From Peromyscus leucopus (Eukaryota; Chordata; Mammalia; Rodentia; Cricetidae), in assembly GCF_004664715.2 (NCBI RefSeq), contig NC_051083.1, positions 120,206,413-120,270,412 of the forward strand: a stretch of 64,000 nt of DNA, read 5' to 3'. The position numbers and the translations under genes are program-made. Each line of letters starts with the position of its first letter. Within the stretch, counting starts at the first letter, position 1. Positions 1-11,369 of this stretch are shown here, in pieces. The notes under the pieces are model-generated. The model worked only from the letters and a program-made list of their open reading frames with translations. It was not told the DNA's origin and did no database searches.

Positions 1-232
1 CAGTCCATCACAGCAAGGACAGCATGGGGGCAGCTAGCTCCATGGACCCCAGTTAGATTCTTCATCATTTCACATCTCAATGGAATATAAAACACAGGAC
101 TGGAAGTGGGGGCCAGGCTATAAAGCCCCAGGCCCTGATCCTTTCCTCAAGCTAGGCCACAGTGCTTAGAGTTTCCATAGGCTGTCAAAACAGCACAAAT
201 AGCTCAAAACCAGGTATTCAAACACATGAACC

Positions 233-696
233 TGTAGCATGAATTGTTAGAAGGTCTTATTAATAAAAACAAACCTGGAGCCAGGTATTGCAGTGAATGC
301 TGGAAGATCAGAGAAGCAGAACAAGCCACAGGCACCTCACCTTGCCATTTCCTCAGCTGATCCTGTTTCCTCAGAGTGGATGCCTCTCAGCTGAACTGTG
401 CTGCTCAAAAGCCTAAAAGCTTAACCAGATCTAGGTCTTCGTCCTCACACCTTAAATACCTTTCTGCTTTCTGCTATCACTTTCTGGGATTAAAGGCATG
501 TGTCACTATGCCAGGCTGTTTCCAGTGTGTCCTTGAACTCACAGAGATCCAGGTGGATCTATGCCTCTGGAATACTAGGATTAAAGGCGTGTATACCACC
601 ATTTTCTGGCCTCTATATCTAGTGGCTGTTCTGTTCTCTGACCCCAGATAAGTTTATTAGGGTGCACAATATTTTGGGGAACACAATATCACCACA
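233..696 (-). mobile_element. Solo LTR, SINE-containing family I, copy 1
   Basis: This is a 464-bp element with TG...CA ends in minus orientation, flanked by a perfect 6-bp TSD TGAACC at 227-232 and 697-702. It matches the elements at 28107-28590 and 51345-51856 end to end. Read on the minus strand it has a LTR start, a B1-like stretch around 500-590, a weakened TATA-like site near 451-460 and the shared terminal block. No retroviral coding sequence adjoins it, so it is a solo LTR. The 6-bp TSD is typical of class II (ERVK-like) elements; the family name is not known to me. Confidence 0.85.
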
Positions 697-702
697 TGAA
701 CC

Positions 703-3129
703 TGTGAGAGACACATCATAGTCAAAGCATAAGAATGATAGCTTGCTTATTTGGTTTTGAGAAAATATGGAAGTTTATTCATTCTAGCTATTTGTGGAAT
801 AATGTACACACAAGTGGTTATTATTTTAAGGTGACTAGTAGTAAAATAGAAATTAGATGCCTGGCATTCAAGCCACCAAAGGACAAACAATATGTATACA
901 AAAGCAATGAATGCAGTAAGTACTTTTCAAAGCATTAAGCATTTTTAGAATATTATGCATAATGCTACTAGAATTACATGTACAAAGCTATTAGACTTAT
1001 ATATTTTATTTTTATTTCTTCCTCAACCTGCCCTCAAAGAAAAATGTCTTTATAAACAAATTTTTACCTCCACTGGTCTCCACAAATGCAGTACCTCCTT
1101 TGAAAATACTTACATATGATGCCAATGGACTGTTAGAGAGGTCTTAAGAATAGCAATAATTATCTCCTTCCTTATAAACCCAATGCATAAAATATCTGTA
1201 AGACGAAGATCCCCCAAAGATCTAGAAGACTAAATTAATCTCTCAAAGAATTCATTATCACTGCATTCTCCCAGTACATAGGACACCACAGCCAGTGTCT
1301 GTGATTGTTCTGCATCCATATGGGAGAGAATCTCATCTGAAATGTTTGGGCCTTTCCAATATAGAAGACTGAGAATTGTTACCCTAGTGTCTCTCAAATG
1401 AGGACATGGGCATGAGGCCTGGATTTAGTCAGATACACCTGAGAAGGAGAGGAGGCTAGTGGTAGATGCATCCTGTTTGCCAGAGGTAGTAGTGGTAGAG
1501 GCTGAGCCCCAAGGCCTCGGCAGCTGCAGCAAAAGGATCTCCATGGGAGGAATTCTGCAGTGGCAATTGAATATTGTTGATTATGTAGCCAGTGGGTTTG
1601 CTTATATGTCTTGTCAGAGAATTAGTGTTCTAGCTGAAATAGCTAAGCTCAATTGTTGTTTTAGACTAGTGAAAAATATTTTTTCAACCACAAGTCATGT
1701 TTCATACACTAACAACACAGCAAAAAAGGGAGAAAAATATATCAAATGCACAATAAAGAATATAAGACACTTTCAATAATTTTGTCAATTAATTAAATTT
1801 CACTGTTACTTTTAGATTATGTTTAAAAATGTAGCATGAGCAGTTTATAAGTTACATATAATTAAAGGAAAATGACAATGGTAGTTTGGTAATTAATTTT
1901 TGGAAAAACACAAAACAAATACTGTTTGGAATTGAATGAAAGTAAAGGAAATCATATAACCAAATCCTTAGGAGTGGCTAAAACAGCCTAGAAAAATAGA
2001 ACCTTGAGTGTTCATGAAGGAGGAAATCCTGACACTATTTGAGTAAGTATCCAATTAAAGGAGCTAGGAAAACAGGAGTAAAAAAAAATACTGAGGAGTA
2101 AATGATAATATAATTCAATTTTTCAAAAGCAGAAGTCTAATTAAGGATAAGGAAAAAGAGGTCCATGCAAGTAACCTAAGGATCAAGGAAGAGAGGCTAG
2201 TAGAAAAATTGAAAGTTGAAAACGGAAACATTTTTTGAGACTGTAGTATATGTTTTTATAGCTTTTACTCTTGAAATCATGTTGACATTTTATACTTTCT
2301 AAAAGTGAAATGAAATCAGTAAGAATGAGAACACCCTTAAAATTGAACACAAATAGAGATGGAAAGACATATTTGCCAAATGGATCACATAACCAACTTA
2401 GAAGAAAACAAAACCTAGTGTAAGTGACCTTTAACTATCTCCCCCAACCCCAAAGAGAAAAGGATCTCTCTGTGAACCTTAAATCTTTCCTGGTAGTTTT
2501 GTTGCTTGTAGCAGTGACAGTATAGCAATTTTGAAACTATTTTGTGCGTGCTTATGAGACTGAGCAAATGAGTGATTAGATTAATGTTGTTGGGAGCCAG
2601 GGTTCTCACAGTGAGAGAGGAAGGACATATCTTTGGAAAGGGAGAAGAAAAGGAAGAAGCCTGTGGTGTTGGATTGGAATTAGAGACTTTGGTATGAACT
2701 CATCGGTATCAACGCTGCTCTATGGAGGCGTTTACAAGTAGGAACCCGCCCTAGCAATGAATATAGATCTTGCCAAGATTCTGTTTTCTCAGTTGCTTTC
2801 TTCAGCAAAAGTAGGAAGATAGGATTCTGGAGTTAAAGCAAAGGAAGTCTGAAGTAAACAGGTAACATCATGTTGTGCCAAGATGCATGGCAGTGATCAA
2901 GCATGGCCATAAGAGACAGCTGGGGAGGCTCCTACGTTCTAATTTGGAACCATTTTGCCATCAAAATCCGGAAACCAATAGATTTAACAAATAGACTCTA
3001 ACAAATTAGACTCATAAATCTAAACTGATACTAAAACCTAAAGTCAGGAGGAAAAACATAATAAATCAAATAATCCAAGCTGGCAGCCATTTGACAATGG
3101 GATTGATTTGTCCTCTTAAAAGAAATGTC
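703..3129. other. AT-rich single-copy DNA
   Basis: I recognise no repeat or gene here. Short open frames such as 735-938 and 1459-1779 have no domain, no codon bias and no splice context, and are taken as chance. Confidence 0.5.
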
Positions 3130-3285
3130 ATGAGTCAGGCTTGGTAGCAGAGCCTGTGTTTTCAGCTAATAGAAATGCTGAGGCAAGAGGACCACAAGTT
3201 CAGTGACTGCCTGGGCTACTGACAGAGTTCAGTGCCAACATGTGCAACATGAGGAGACTGTCTCAAAACAAAAATAAAAACAAGA
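3130..3285 (+). mobile_element. Old B1/PB1-type SINE
   Basis: A diverged B1-like monomer in plus orientation. The 'gctgaggcaagaggac' and 'gcctgggctac' blocks are recognisable and it ends in 'ctgtctcaaaac' and an A-rich tail. Confidence 0.6.
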
Positions 3286-3524
3286 AAAAGGACCGTGGAA
3301 GGTAGAGTCTAGAATAGGTTCAGTCCCTAATACCCCGAGAATGAGGATGGGAAAGATAGGCTATGAGTTGTTAAAGGAGGTAAAAAAGCTAGGATGACTA
3401 AATGCAATGTGTGATCCTAGATTGTGAGCAAGATTGGGAGGAAAATGCGATAAAGGACTTGATTGAAATGATTGGTAAAATTTCAATTTTTTTTGAATAT
3501 ATGTCAGGTAATATTTTATTGATA

Positions 3525-3820
3525 TTGAAGTTTTTTAATAACCCATAAGTCCATTTAGTGCTGTCTATGTGTGCATAGGTATGGGGTCATCTTCTGGACT
3601 ATGAACAGTCTACCAGTGGCCATACTCCCAAAGGAAAGCAACTCTCCACACCCACCCCAGTAGCTATCAACTGCTCAGAGATACTCAGGGAAGAAAAGAA
3701 GAGGACATGAAGTTGGGAGGTGAGAGACCTGAGGGAGGCTTAGAGGGAGGAAATGAGGGGTAGAGGATCATACTTCCTTGTAAACAAGTATCAAATTCTC
3801 AAAGAATAAATAAACATTTT
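3525..3820. mobile_element. L1 3'-UTR fragments (Lx-like)
   Basis: The left part (about 3535-3650) reads as the antisense of the Lx-type L1 3' UTR ('ccagtggccatactcccaaa'). The right part ends in a sense-like 'attctcaaagaataaataaa' tail. The two halves point in different directions, so this is a composite or rearranged L1 end. Confidence 0.5.
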
Positions 3821-4454
3821 TGGTCATTTTATTGTGACAATGCAAGAAAAATCTTTGTTTTTGTTTTTAATGAGCATATGCTGAGGTATTTTTATGATGA
3901 TTGGTTGTTTGTAGCTGTGATTTACTATCAACACTGGTCTGTGGCAGGCTTTCTTTTGGGCCATCAACCAGCTCCCAAATCATGACATAGAGACTTATTA
4001 GTTATGAATGCTTGCCCTTATCTTATGCTCGTTTCTTGCTAGCTCTTTTAACTTACAACCTGTTTCTCTTTATCTATGTTTTGCCTCAGGGCTTTTTACC
4101 TATCTTTCATTCTGTATGTCCTTCTTTTCCTGCTTCTTCATGTCTGGTGGCTGGCAGCTGCCTGGCTGGCTGGCCACGGTCATCTTCCTCTCTTTCTCCT
4201 TTATTCTCTCCTTTTGTTCTCCCGAGCCTAGATTCCTCTTCCTATTTATTTTCTCTGCCCACCTGCACCACCTAGCCTTCTTCTGCCTAGCTATTGGCTA
4301 TTCAGCTTTTGTTAGACCAGTCAAGTCCCTTAAGCATGCAAGGTAAAACAAACAGCAACACATATTTACAGAATTAAACAAATGAAGCATAAACAAATGT
4401 AACACATCTTTACATAGTTAAAAATGCAGCATAAACAAATGTAAGATACCTTTA

Positions 4455-4930
4455 TGATGGGAGCCATAAGCCTAAGCGACCCTTGACACACATGCTGCCA
4501 TATTTGGGCTTCTCTCCTCTTTTTGTAGATCTAGGCCTTACATAAGTCTCTATAGCACCAGAACCTCTTCTCACAGATACCAGAACCTCTTCTCAGATAT
4601 CAGGTGAATGAGCTGCAGTTAAGCAATTAGGCAGTTAGACAAGGGTAGATAGATAACCTTCAGAGCAACATTTCCTGCTGGCCGAACAGCCCATAATTAA
4701 GTCCCTTTCTGCTTGCAACCCCCATTACTAAGTCCCTTCCTGCTTGCAACCCCCATAATTAAGTTCCTTCCTGCTCACAACCCCCTTTGCCTACCTATAT
4801 GTGCCTTGAGAGTAAAATAAAATTTTGGAGCTTGATCAGACTGTCTTGCTCTCATTCTTTGTGTCTCTTGTCCCTCTCATTTGCCGGCCCTCCCTTTAGG
4901 TCCGTGTTGAGGATCCCACTGGCCAGGGCA
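4455..4930 (+). mobile_element. IAP-like solo LTR nested in family II LTR
   Basis: A 476-bp element with TGATGGGAGCC...GGGCA ends and a perfect 6-bp TSD CCTTTA at 4449-4454 and 4931-4936. The start resembles the TGTTGGGAGCC start of IAP-type LTRs. An AATAAA signal lies at 4816-4821, about 110 bp before the 3' end, placing the sense strand as plus. There is no gag, pol or env sequence. It is younger than the LTR it interrupts. Confidence 0.85.
4691..4783 (+). repeat. Three 31-bp tandem repeats inside IAP-like LTR
   Basis: Units at 4691-4721, 4722-4752 and 4753-4783 each contain a 'taagt(c/t)cctt(t/c)ctgct' core and differ at a few bases. They lie upstream of the AATAAA signal, as U3 enhancer-type repeats often do. 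Confidence 0.85.
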
Positions 4931-5083
4931 CCTTTACATAGTTAGTGTAATATTCTGCAACATAAACAAATATAACACATCTTTGCCTAGTTAAAAATTC
5001 TATAACACTGGTCACAAAATGTATGTTTATGCAATTATGAATATATAAGTTATATAGAGAAAATATTGCAAAATTATTCTTAT

Positions 5084-5217
5084 TTTAGTTGTGTTCTCAT
5101 GTAGCCCACGCTGTCCTTGAGCTTGCTATGTTGCCAAGGCTTGCCTTGAACTCCTAATCTTCCAGCCACTACATTCCAAGTGCTGAGATTACAGGCTTGT
5201 GCTACCATGCTTGGCCC
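5084..5217 (-). mobile_element. B1 SINE (old, minus)
   Basis: Antisense B1 blocks are visible: 'gccttgaactcctaatct', 'aagtgctgagattacagg' and 'ctaccatgcttggcc'. Confidence 0.8.
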
Positions 5218-5778
5218 TGCAGAAGTATCATTTTTGATTACTTTGTATTACTTTATGTATATAATTGTCAATCTAAGGGCAATTTTCCAGAAAATATGTT
5301 CAAATTTTGCCACTTAGACACATATAAATTATCTGAATACATGTATTATCATAGGAGAAATTTAGAAAACATGCAACTCCTTTCTTTTGCAAAGTATTCC
5401 AGAATATAGAGAACCAATGAAAACATAAATGCAGGTATTATGTCAACAAAGGAATAGCCAAGGATGTCTTTTTGATGTGTGTGGCCTGGTATGTTGTGGA
5501 ATAGCTAGTTCAGAGTCAGGCTGTGGTGCTGGCTCTATCCTTTAGGGCTCTGACCACTTACACAGCTTTTGTAATTTCCATCCATTTCACCCTGGGAAAC
5601 TGAGGCATGTCCAACCTTCCTATATCGTAACACAATGTTATCATCTACAAAGTTCATGCTCAAAAACCACACAACTAAGTTACAAAAAGAAGCTGATGAA
5701 ATTGAAAGGGGAGTGGGACAAGGAAGGCTGATGAGTGTGAATATGATCAAAATACATTACATACATGTGTAAAGTATC
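5218..5778. other. No recognised feature
   Basis: AT-rich single-copy sequence between a B1 and an LTR-like element; no supported gene. Confidence 0.5.
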
Positions 5779-6122
5779 CGTTCTAGGGTTTCTATTGCTG
5801 TGAAGAGACACCATGGCCATGGCAACTCTTATAAAGGAAAACATTTAATTGGGGCTGGCTTACAGTTTGAGAAGTTTAGTCCATTATCATCATGGCAGGG
5901 AGCATGGCGACTTGCAGGCAGACAAGGTGCTGACTCCATCTTGCTGGCAACAGGAAGTGGACTAACACTGGGAGTAGCTTTAGTATATATGAGACCTCCA
6001 AGCCTGGCCCCACAGTGATACACTTTCCCCAACAAGGCCACACCTACCCCAACAAAGCCACACCTTCTAACAGTGCCTCTGCTTATGAGCTTATGGGGGC
6101 CAATTACATTCAAACTACCACA
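5779..6122. mobile_element. LTR-like dispersed repeat, family IV, copy 1
   Basis: About 344 bp, beginning 'cgttctagggtttctattgc' and ending 'caaactaccaca'. The element at 34018-34382 shares this structure. A candidate 5-bp TSD GTATC (5774-5778) / GTGTC (6123-6127) has one mismatch, as for an older ERVL-type LTR. The 140-residue minus-strand open frame over it is not a gene. Confidence 0.65.
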
Positions 6123-6311
6123 GTGTCCCTCTGAAGAATAGAAGTATTTGTTGTCATTTCTACAAATAGCTAGCAACCAAGCCTCTCTGTGATACCACTG
6201 TAGTTTTATCAGCTCCTGTGTATTGTATCCTTCTATCTTGGCTTCTGTCATTAGAATTGTGCACTGTCTTTATAGTTGATGGTTCATTTTCTTAAATTAC
6301 TGAATAATGTC

Positions 6312-6650
6312 TGTAGTGGTAAAGTTTGTCAACTTGATGGAATTTAGTCTTCTCATGGCAACAGAACTCGGGGCATATCTGTGAAGTGGTATCTGGATTA
6401 GGTTAATTAGTGTGGAAAGACTCACCCTAAATGTGGTTAGCACTATTGTATGGGCTGGGCTCTCAGAGTTCATAAAAAAGGGGAAAGCGAGCTGAGCACC
6501 AGCATCCATCCCTTTCTGCTTCCTGACTGTGGAAGCACTGTGACAAGGTGCCTCAAGCTCCTGTTGCCATGACTCCCTCACCATGATGGACTGTACTCAA
6601 ACTGTGAGCCAAAATAGAACCTTCCTCCATTAAAAAAAAAGTGTTCATAC
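6312..6650 (+). mobile_element. Dispersed repeat with A-rich tail
   Basis: The segment carries blocks I know from a dispersed mammalian repeat: 'agctgagcaccagcatccat', 'ccatgatggactgtac' and 'tgtgagccaaaatag', followed by a run of A. I cannot name the family. Confidence 0.5.
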
Positions 6651-7224
6651 TGAAGCTCATTGCTATGTGTAATTAGTACATGCTAATGGAAAATATAACA
6701 TTTGAAGGAAGTTTATGTGGTTTTGTGAGCTATCCAAAGCCACAGGTTGGATATGTGATACTGAGGTCTGCTTTTCCTACCTAACCATTTTGTTGTAAGA
6801 TTCAAGTCAACATTAGAGGAAATGAAAAACCATAAAGAATAGCATGAAAAACAAAACCAAATTAAAGCAAAGCAAAGAAACTCCACTAAGTGGAGAAATC
6901 AGGGAGGTCTGTGTGCAGATTGGGAATCCACCTGCATTTGTCTTTGCTCTTCAACAACACACATCTTCTGGGAAGACATTTTGTCTAGCTTGTGAATGTA
7001 AAGAAGAAAAAAGACCAATGGCATTCCCTAAACTTTTCTGTTTGATATTCACTCTGCCTTGAAATGGTTTATGTAACCAAGAAATTATCTCTTATTTAAA
7101 GTGGTGATGACTCATGTAGATGTATAAATACATAATTACTCCTTAGCCTTAATGACGTTTCCAAAAAGTGCTCATGATTTTTCTGAACCAGAGCAGGGTG
7201 CCCTCCTCACAGCATTTTGTATTT
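6651..7224. other. No recognised feature
   Basis: Single-copy sequence; no gene or repeat recognised. Confidence 0.5.
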
Positions 7225-7350
7225 GTCTCATTTCCCATCTCCTCCCTGCTAGACATGAGCTCAAAGAGAGCAGAAGCGAGGTCTGCCTCATTCATCTTTG
7301 TTCCTTGAGTGCTTAGGTAGTAGGTACTCAATAAACATTTGTTCAGTCTT
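7225..7350 (+). mobile_element. L2 3'-end fragment
   Basis: 'tccctgctagacatgagctc', then 'gtctgcctcattcat' and 'gtactcaataaacatttgtt', follow the order of the L2 3' end. Confidence 0.65.
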
Positions 7351-7719
7351 CTCTGGAATAGAGGGAATTGAAGAGAACTCCTTCTTCAAAGAACAGTTCT
7401 CTTTTTCAACAAATATTTTGGAAGAACATAATGATTTTCAGTGACTTTGCTGTACAACGTGGGGGTTTTAGAAACCGTTCCAGAAATTTCCAGTTTCTGA
7501 CAAGCTACCCAGTTTTTAGGCTGAGTCATTTTCAGCACTGACTGCCGGGAAGGGAGTGTTTGCAGAGGTTGCTCTGCCACCTTTTGGCAACCCCTGAGAA
7601 CTGCACTATTTCTGTCGTTCACCCTAATCTTGAGAAGTGCAAGTTCACTTGCCCTGTAACCCTGGAGCACAAGTGTCATTCTTTGAACCATTTCAGAAAC
7701 ACTCACTAGACGCACATTG

Positions 7720-7832
7720 CTCACCAGGTTCTGTGCCAGGAGCTGGAGTTATAGTTATGAGAAAGAGAGCTTGGCTCTTGCCCTCAAGGTGTTTATAGTC
7801 TAGTTTAGGAGCGGGGAGTACAGATAGTGCTG
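7720..7832 (+). mobile_element. L2/MIR-type fragment
   Basis: 'tctgtgccaggagctgg' followed by 'ttgccctcaaggtgtttata' and 'gtctagtttaggag' matches the common ancient repeat block that reads 'gccctcatggagcttacagt'. The minus-strand open frame at 7386-7724 next to it shows no protein signature. Confidence 0.55.
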
Positions 7833-8284
7833 AGTGCCCTTGGTCCTTCTACATTCCTTTTCCTTCAGAACAAAACCAAGCATTGGTGCACTCCAGAAAA
7901 TAGTAGTACAATGCATTTTGCCTTCTTAAGCAGAAGAGCAGGAAAATAAATGGTCAGGTTCTGGCGGGGATACGGAAATATGATCAGAGTGACAGGGGTT
8001 ATTAGTGTGACTCAGACTTCCACAATGCTCACTGTGCCTTTTGTTCAAACCCAGACTGCTATCCAAACCAATGCTTTCAAAGTGACTTGCTGCTCTCGAA
8101 TTCAACACTCTCACTTTCATTGAGAAGAAGAAGAATGATGGCTGATCATGAGAGCTTTCTTTCTGCCAGGCATATTGAAATACAGCAGCTGGGCTCACAT
8201 TCATGGTGAGCCTATGGCTGAGATATCAGTAATGTTTCTGCAAGGACAGTGACAGTGAGAAGCACAGGCAGAATCAAGCATGTG
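7833..8284. other. No recognised feature
   Basis: Single-copy sequence; the minus frame at 7926-8204 is not supported as a gene. Confidence 0.45.
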
Positions 8285-8400
8285 TGACCCAGCCTGTATA
8301 ACTCAAGGCAATTCATCTAAGTTTTCCAGGCCTTAGTTTTCTCCTGTGTAAAATGGGAATATCAGCAAGTCTCCTCTGTAAAGCTGATGCACACAGCAAT
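8285..8400 (+). mobile_element. MIR SINE fragment
   Basis: The MIR core and downstream block are visible: 'ggcaattcatctaagttttc', then 'ccttagttttctcctgtgta' and 'aaaatgggaatatcagca'. Confidence 0.75.
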
Positions 8401-8449
8401 TACACACAGCAGGGATTGTCTCTATAGTTGAGAGTATTTGGACTTCTAG

Positions 8450-8552
8450 ATCTGACCTTGCCCAAGCTTGCCTAGCCACTGAGTGGTCCAGGTGATGAGA
8501 AGACAGGTAGTCTGGCTCCTGAGCTCAGCCACTCTGCCCATCTGAATGCCTT
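8450..8552 (-). mobile_element. MIR SINE fragment (minus)
   Basis: 'accttgcccaagcttgccta' then 'gtctggctcctgagctcagc' reads as antisense MIR. Confidence 0.55.
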
Positions 8553-8818
8553 GTTCCTGGCCTCCATCTGTTTCTCTGGAAACAGAAATCACAATTGACT
8601 CTGCATAGTAATATTCTGGGATCATTTTGCTGAGCCTGGGTCTTAGCTGATCACAGCATTTGCTGTTTTATTGCCTAGGAGGAGATCATACAGGTACACT
8701 GTGGAGATCATTTCTGCTCTCTATATTGATAGAAGCACTGGAGATGGCATGCTTCAACAACACGATTGTTAAATGCAATGTCTTCTGGAACATGATGTAG
8801 TCATTGCACACACACCTC

Positions 8819-8852
8819 AAAAAAAAAAAAAGAAAGAAAGAAAAGAAGAAAC
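8819..8852 (+). repeat. A-rich / GAAA microsatellite
   Basis: Poly-A followed by GAAA units; no SINE body recognised directly upstream. Confidence 0.8.
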
Positions 8853-8969
8853 AGCTTTGAAACCAAACAGATCTACCTTTTGATCCCAAACCAGGCTTTT
8901 CTTTTGTCTGACCCTGAGTGTCCTGATGTTGGAAGCAAGTCTAACTTCCTCATAGAGTTGGTGTGGAAG

Positions 8970-9072
8970 AATACATACACATGTGTATAATACGTATATG
9001 TATACATTATGTACATATATTCATATAAATATGTGTATATGTACACGTATATGTGCACGCATGCACGCAGGT
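8970..9072. repeat. Alternating purine-pyrimidine tract
   Basis: About 100 bp of mixed (TA), (CA) and (GT) dinucleotides, ending in the palindromic 'gtgcacgcatgcac'. It starts some 12 bp beyond the splice donor of the candidate exon at 9084-9182, on the intron side. Confidence 0.75.
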
Positions 9073-9083
9073 GTTAGGTATAC

Positions 9084-9182
9084 CTCAAAGGGCTCGGCAA
9101 ATTCCTCAAGCTGAGACTTACTGGGTGCCAGCTCTTTGTCATTGTGCAAAAGCTTAGCTGTGACTGTGAAGAGGTGAACGTG
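9084..9182 (-). CDS. Candidate coding exon, 33 codons, protein unknown
   Basis: On the minus strand a 99-bp phase-0 segment is bounded by 'cttccccag' at the 3' splice site and GAG|GTATAC at the 5' splice site. The translation begins HVHLFTVTAKLL and ends LEEFAEPFE. It is rich in Asp, Glu and Lys and has a natural-looking third-position pattern (GTT CAC CTC TTC ACA GTC), unlike other open frames in the window. A pyrimidine-rich stretch lies upstream of the acceptor. The frame stays open on both sides (9021-9203), so stops do not define the exon; splice sites and composition do. I do not recognise the protein. It may be one exon of a gene whose other exons are outside the window, or chance. Confidence 0.4.
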
Positions 9183-10572
9183 CTGGGGAAGATCCAAACA
9201 CACCGAAAGAAAGCCTAGAAAGTCAACATGCGGGAGGAACAGAGGGGAATGGGCAAAGCAGCAGAGAAGAGATGCAAATCATTTCATTCTGGCCTCCAAA
9301 TTCAGAGTGTGCCATGTCTTCCCGGTAGAGAGTCACCCCTCAGCTGTGATTACCGGAGTCCACAGTCCTCACACTGTCGGCACCATCTGGGAGAAATGTG
9401 CTGATTGAGAGCAGCAGCCCTAGCTGCTGCAGCAGCCGTCCCTCTGAGAACAAGGTTAATGGCAGGGTTAAAGAAAAAGGCAGGTGAAACGTGTCTCTCT
9501 AGCCCATTCCTTTTCTAGCCTTAATGAATGCTAGCTCCAAACGCTTTCTGTTCCTGGAACTGAGGGCCACTTGCCTTGGAAGGCAAATCAAACTAAATTG
9601 GTATCTTTTCGGATGCTTTCTTAATCAGTCATATGAAAATTATGAGGGTGGGGCTGCCTCAGAACAAGCCTTGCTCATCTCTGTGAGCTATGTTTCCGCT
9701 GTTTAGATCTGATTAGGCCTCTGAGTATATTGGGAAAGAGACTGGGTTAGCAGCAAACTGGGTTGGAGAAAAATACCCAACTTAGCTTAGAGGCTCAGGA
9801 CCCAAGTTATCAGATTTGGATTGGGTAAGTGGGATCTCAAACAAGAGAGACATTGGGGAAAGCTGGTACTGTATCAGATGCAGAACTGGAAGGCCACAGC
9901 TGGATTCATGATGACTCAGATGTGAGGGTCTATGGTACCTATTGTCTGAGGTTTGTTGGAAAATGAGCTGAAGACTTCAGTTGTCATGGTAATGCTGGAG
10001 GCTCCACTTGAAGCTCCGAGGGAGAGCTTACTGGGTAAATTTGTGGGAGGATGACAATGCCATGTCAGGAATATTTGGTGTGACTCTTCTATGCAAACTA
10101 CACAACCACCTAAATGTGGCTTTTAAAACAGACATACATGTGTATGTAAAAGTGGGGCTGGTGAGAAGTCCTCTCCAGTGAGTTCCACATTCGCAATGAA
10201 GCATTTATGAAATGCTTTCTAGGAGCTGAACATTTGATGGAGTACTGTGAGGGATCCACAAGAAGCTGGGACCAAGCCCACAAAGCAAATAAACTACCAC
10301 AGGCAAACCCATTATGAACAGTGAAACAAAAACCTCAGGAGCCAATGACATTCAGCAAATGTAGTGTCTGGAAATAGTTGGTGTTTGGAGACCAGTAGGG
10401 TTGACTAAATGAAAAGGAATGAACAATGATAATACTACCTAACTATAAGCCAAGAACTAGATCAAGGAGTGATCATAGTGTGGGGATAAAAAGACAAGCC
10501 TCATAGATAGGGCTTAAAATGAGTCTGACCAACAGGGAACAAGATGGCTGGTGAAATTTTTGTGTTAGGAAG
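9183..10572. other. Single-copy flank of candidate exon
   Basis: No repeats recognised. The first 550 bp retain several CpGs and mixed composition and could be conserved intronic or regulatory sequence. Confidence 0.4.
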
Positions 10573-10992
10573 TGTGCTAGATTGTTTTATGTCAACTTGA
10601 CATAATCTAAAGTCATCTGAGAGGAGGAAACCTCAATGAAGAAAATGCCTCCATAAGATGCGGCTGTAGGCAAGACTGTAGGGCATTTTCTTAATTAGTG
10701 ATTGATGGGGTAGGGCCCAACCATTATAGGTAGTGCCATCTCTGGGCTGGAGGTCCTGGGTTCTATAAGAAAACAGGCTGAGCAAGCCATGGGAAGCAAG
10801 TCAGTAAGCATCACCCCTCCATGGCCTCTGCATCAGTTCCTGCCTCCGGGTTCCTGCCCTGCTTGAGTTCCTGTTATCATTGCTTTTGATAATGAACTGC
10901 TATATGGAACTGTGAGTAAAATAAACCCTTTCCTCCCCAGGTTGCTTTGGTCATGGTGTTTCATCACAATAATAGTAACCCTAACTAAGACA
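10573..10992 (+). mobile_element. LTR-like rodent dispersed repeat
   Basis: About 420 bp starting TGTGCTAG and ending 'ccctaactaagaca', a 3' end I know from a very common rodent repeat. It has an AATAAA-type signal near 10918-10925 and the run 'tggtcatggtgtttcatcac'. The flanks (GGAAG / GGAGT) do not give a convincing TSD, so the exact limits are uncertain. The minus frame at 10833-11033 is within it. Confidence 0.65.
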
Positions 10993-11369
10993 GGAGTATT
11001 TGATACTTTCTCTCTGACCTCATCTTGTACCATCTCGTAGTAGTACTGAGATGAGTAATGCTAGCAGCCTGTGTGGTCCCCAGCTCCCAAACTCTTTATT
11101 GCTGTGTCCACTCCTTATGGCTCCAGATCTTCAAGGGCCTTGAGGAGGGCCTGTTGATTGCTTTATATACAGCAAATATGTAAAAGAGGATTCAGAATCA
11201 TATGTTGGAAGGTATATCCATCCATATATATGTGTGCATGTACATCACCTATTCTTATATTTCATTGGCCATCACTCAGTCTTATGGCCCCATGTAATGA
11301 CAATGCTGATCCTGGAGACTAGCTACATGATTTATAAGAAGAGGGCAAGGTGGGGAATGGTGAACACTC
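10993..11369. other. No recognised feature
   Basis: Single-copy sequence with a short 'catccatatatatgtgtgca' tract. Confidence 0.45.

Larger units (their letters stand above)
3940..5007 (-). mobile_element. Solo LTR, family II, split by a nested LTR
   Basis: A minus-strand LTR with ends TGTGGC...TAACA and a perfect 6-bp TSD CTGGTC at 3934-3939 and 5008-5013. The LTR itself is 3940-4454 plus 4937-5007, about 586 bp. The middle is a later insertion with its own 6-bp TSD. Related copies are at 46451-46967 and 61217-61744. The long open frame at 4008-4346 lies inside it and has no protein signature. Confidence 0.82.

Noticed and set aside
4008..4346. 112-residue hydrophobic frame resembling a membrane protein
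   Set aside because: It lies inside the family II LTR on the opposite strand; the Leu/Phe/Ser content comes from C/T-rich LTR sequence.
5829..6251. 140-residue minus-strand frame
   Set aside because: It overlaps the dispersed LTR-like repeat whose second copy at 34018-34382 does not keep the frame.
7386..7724. 112-residue minus frame as an exon
   Set aside because: It abuts an L2/MIR-type repeat, shows no domain, and the flanks have no convincing splice pair.
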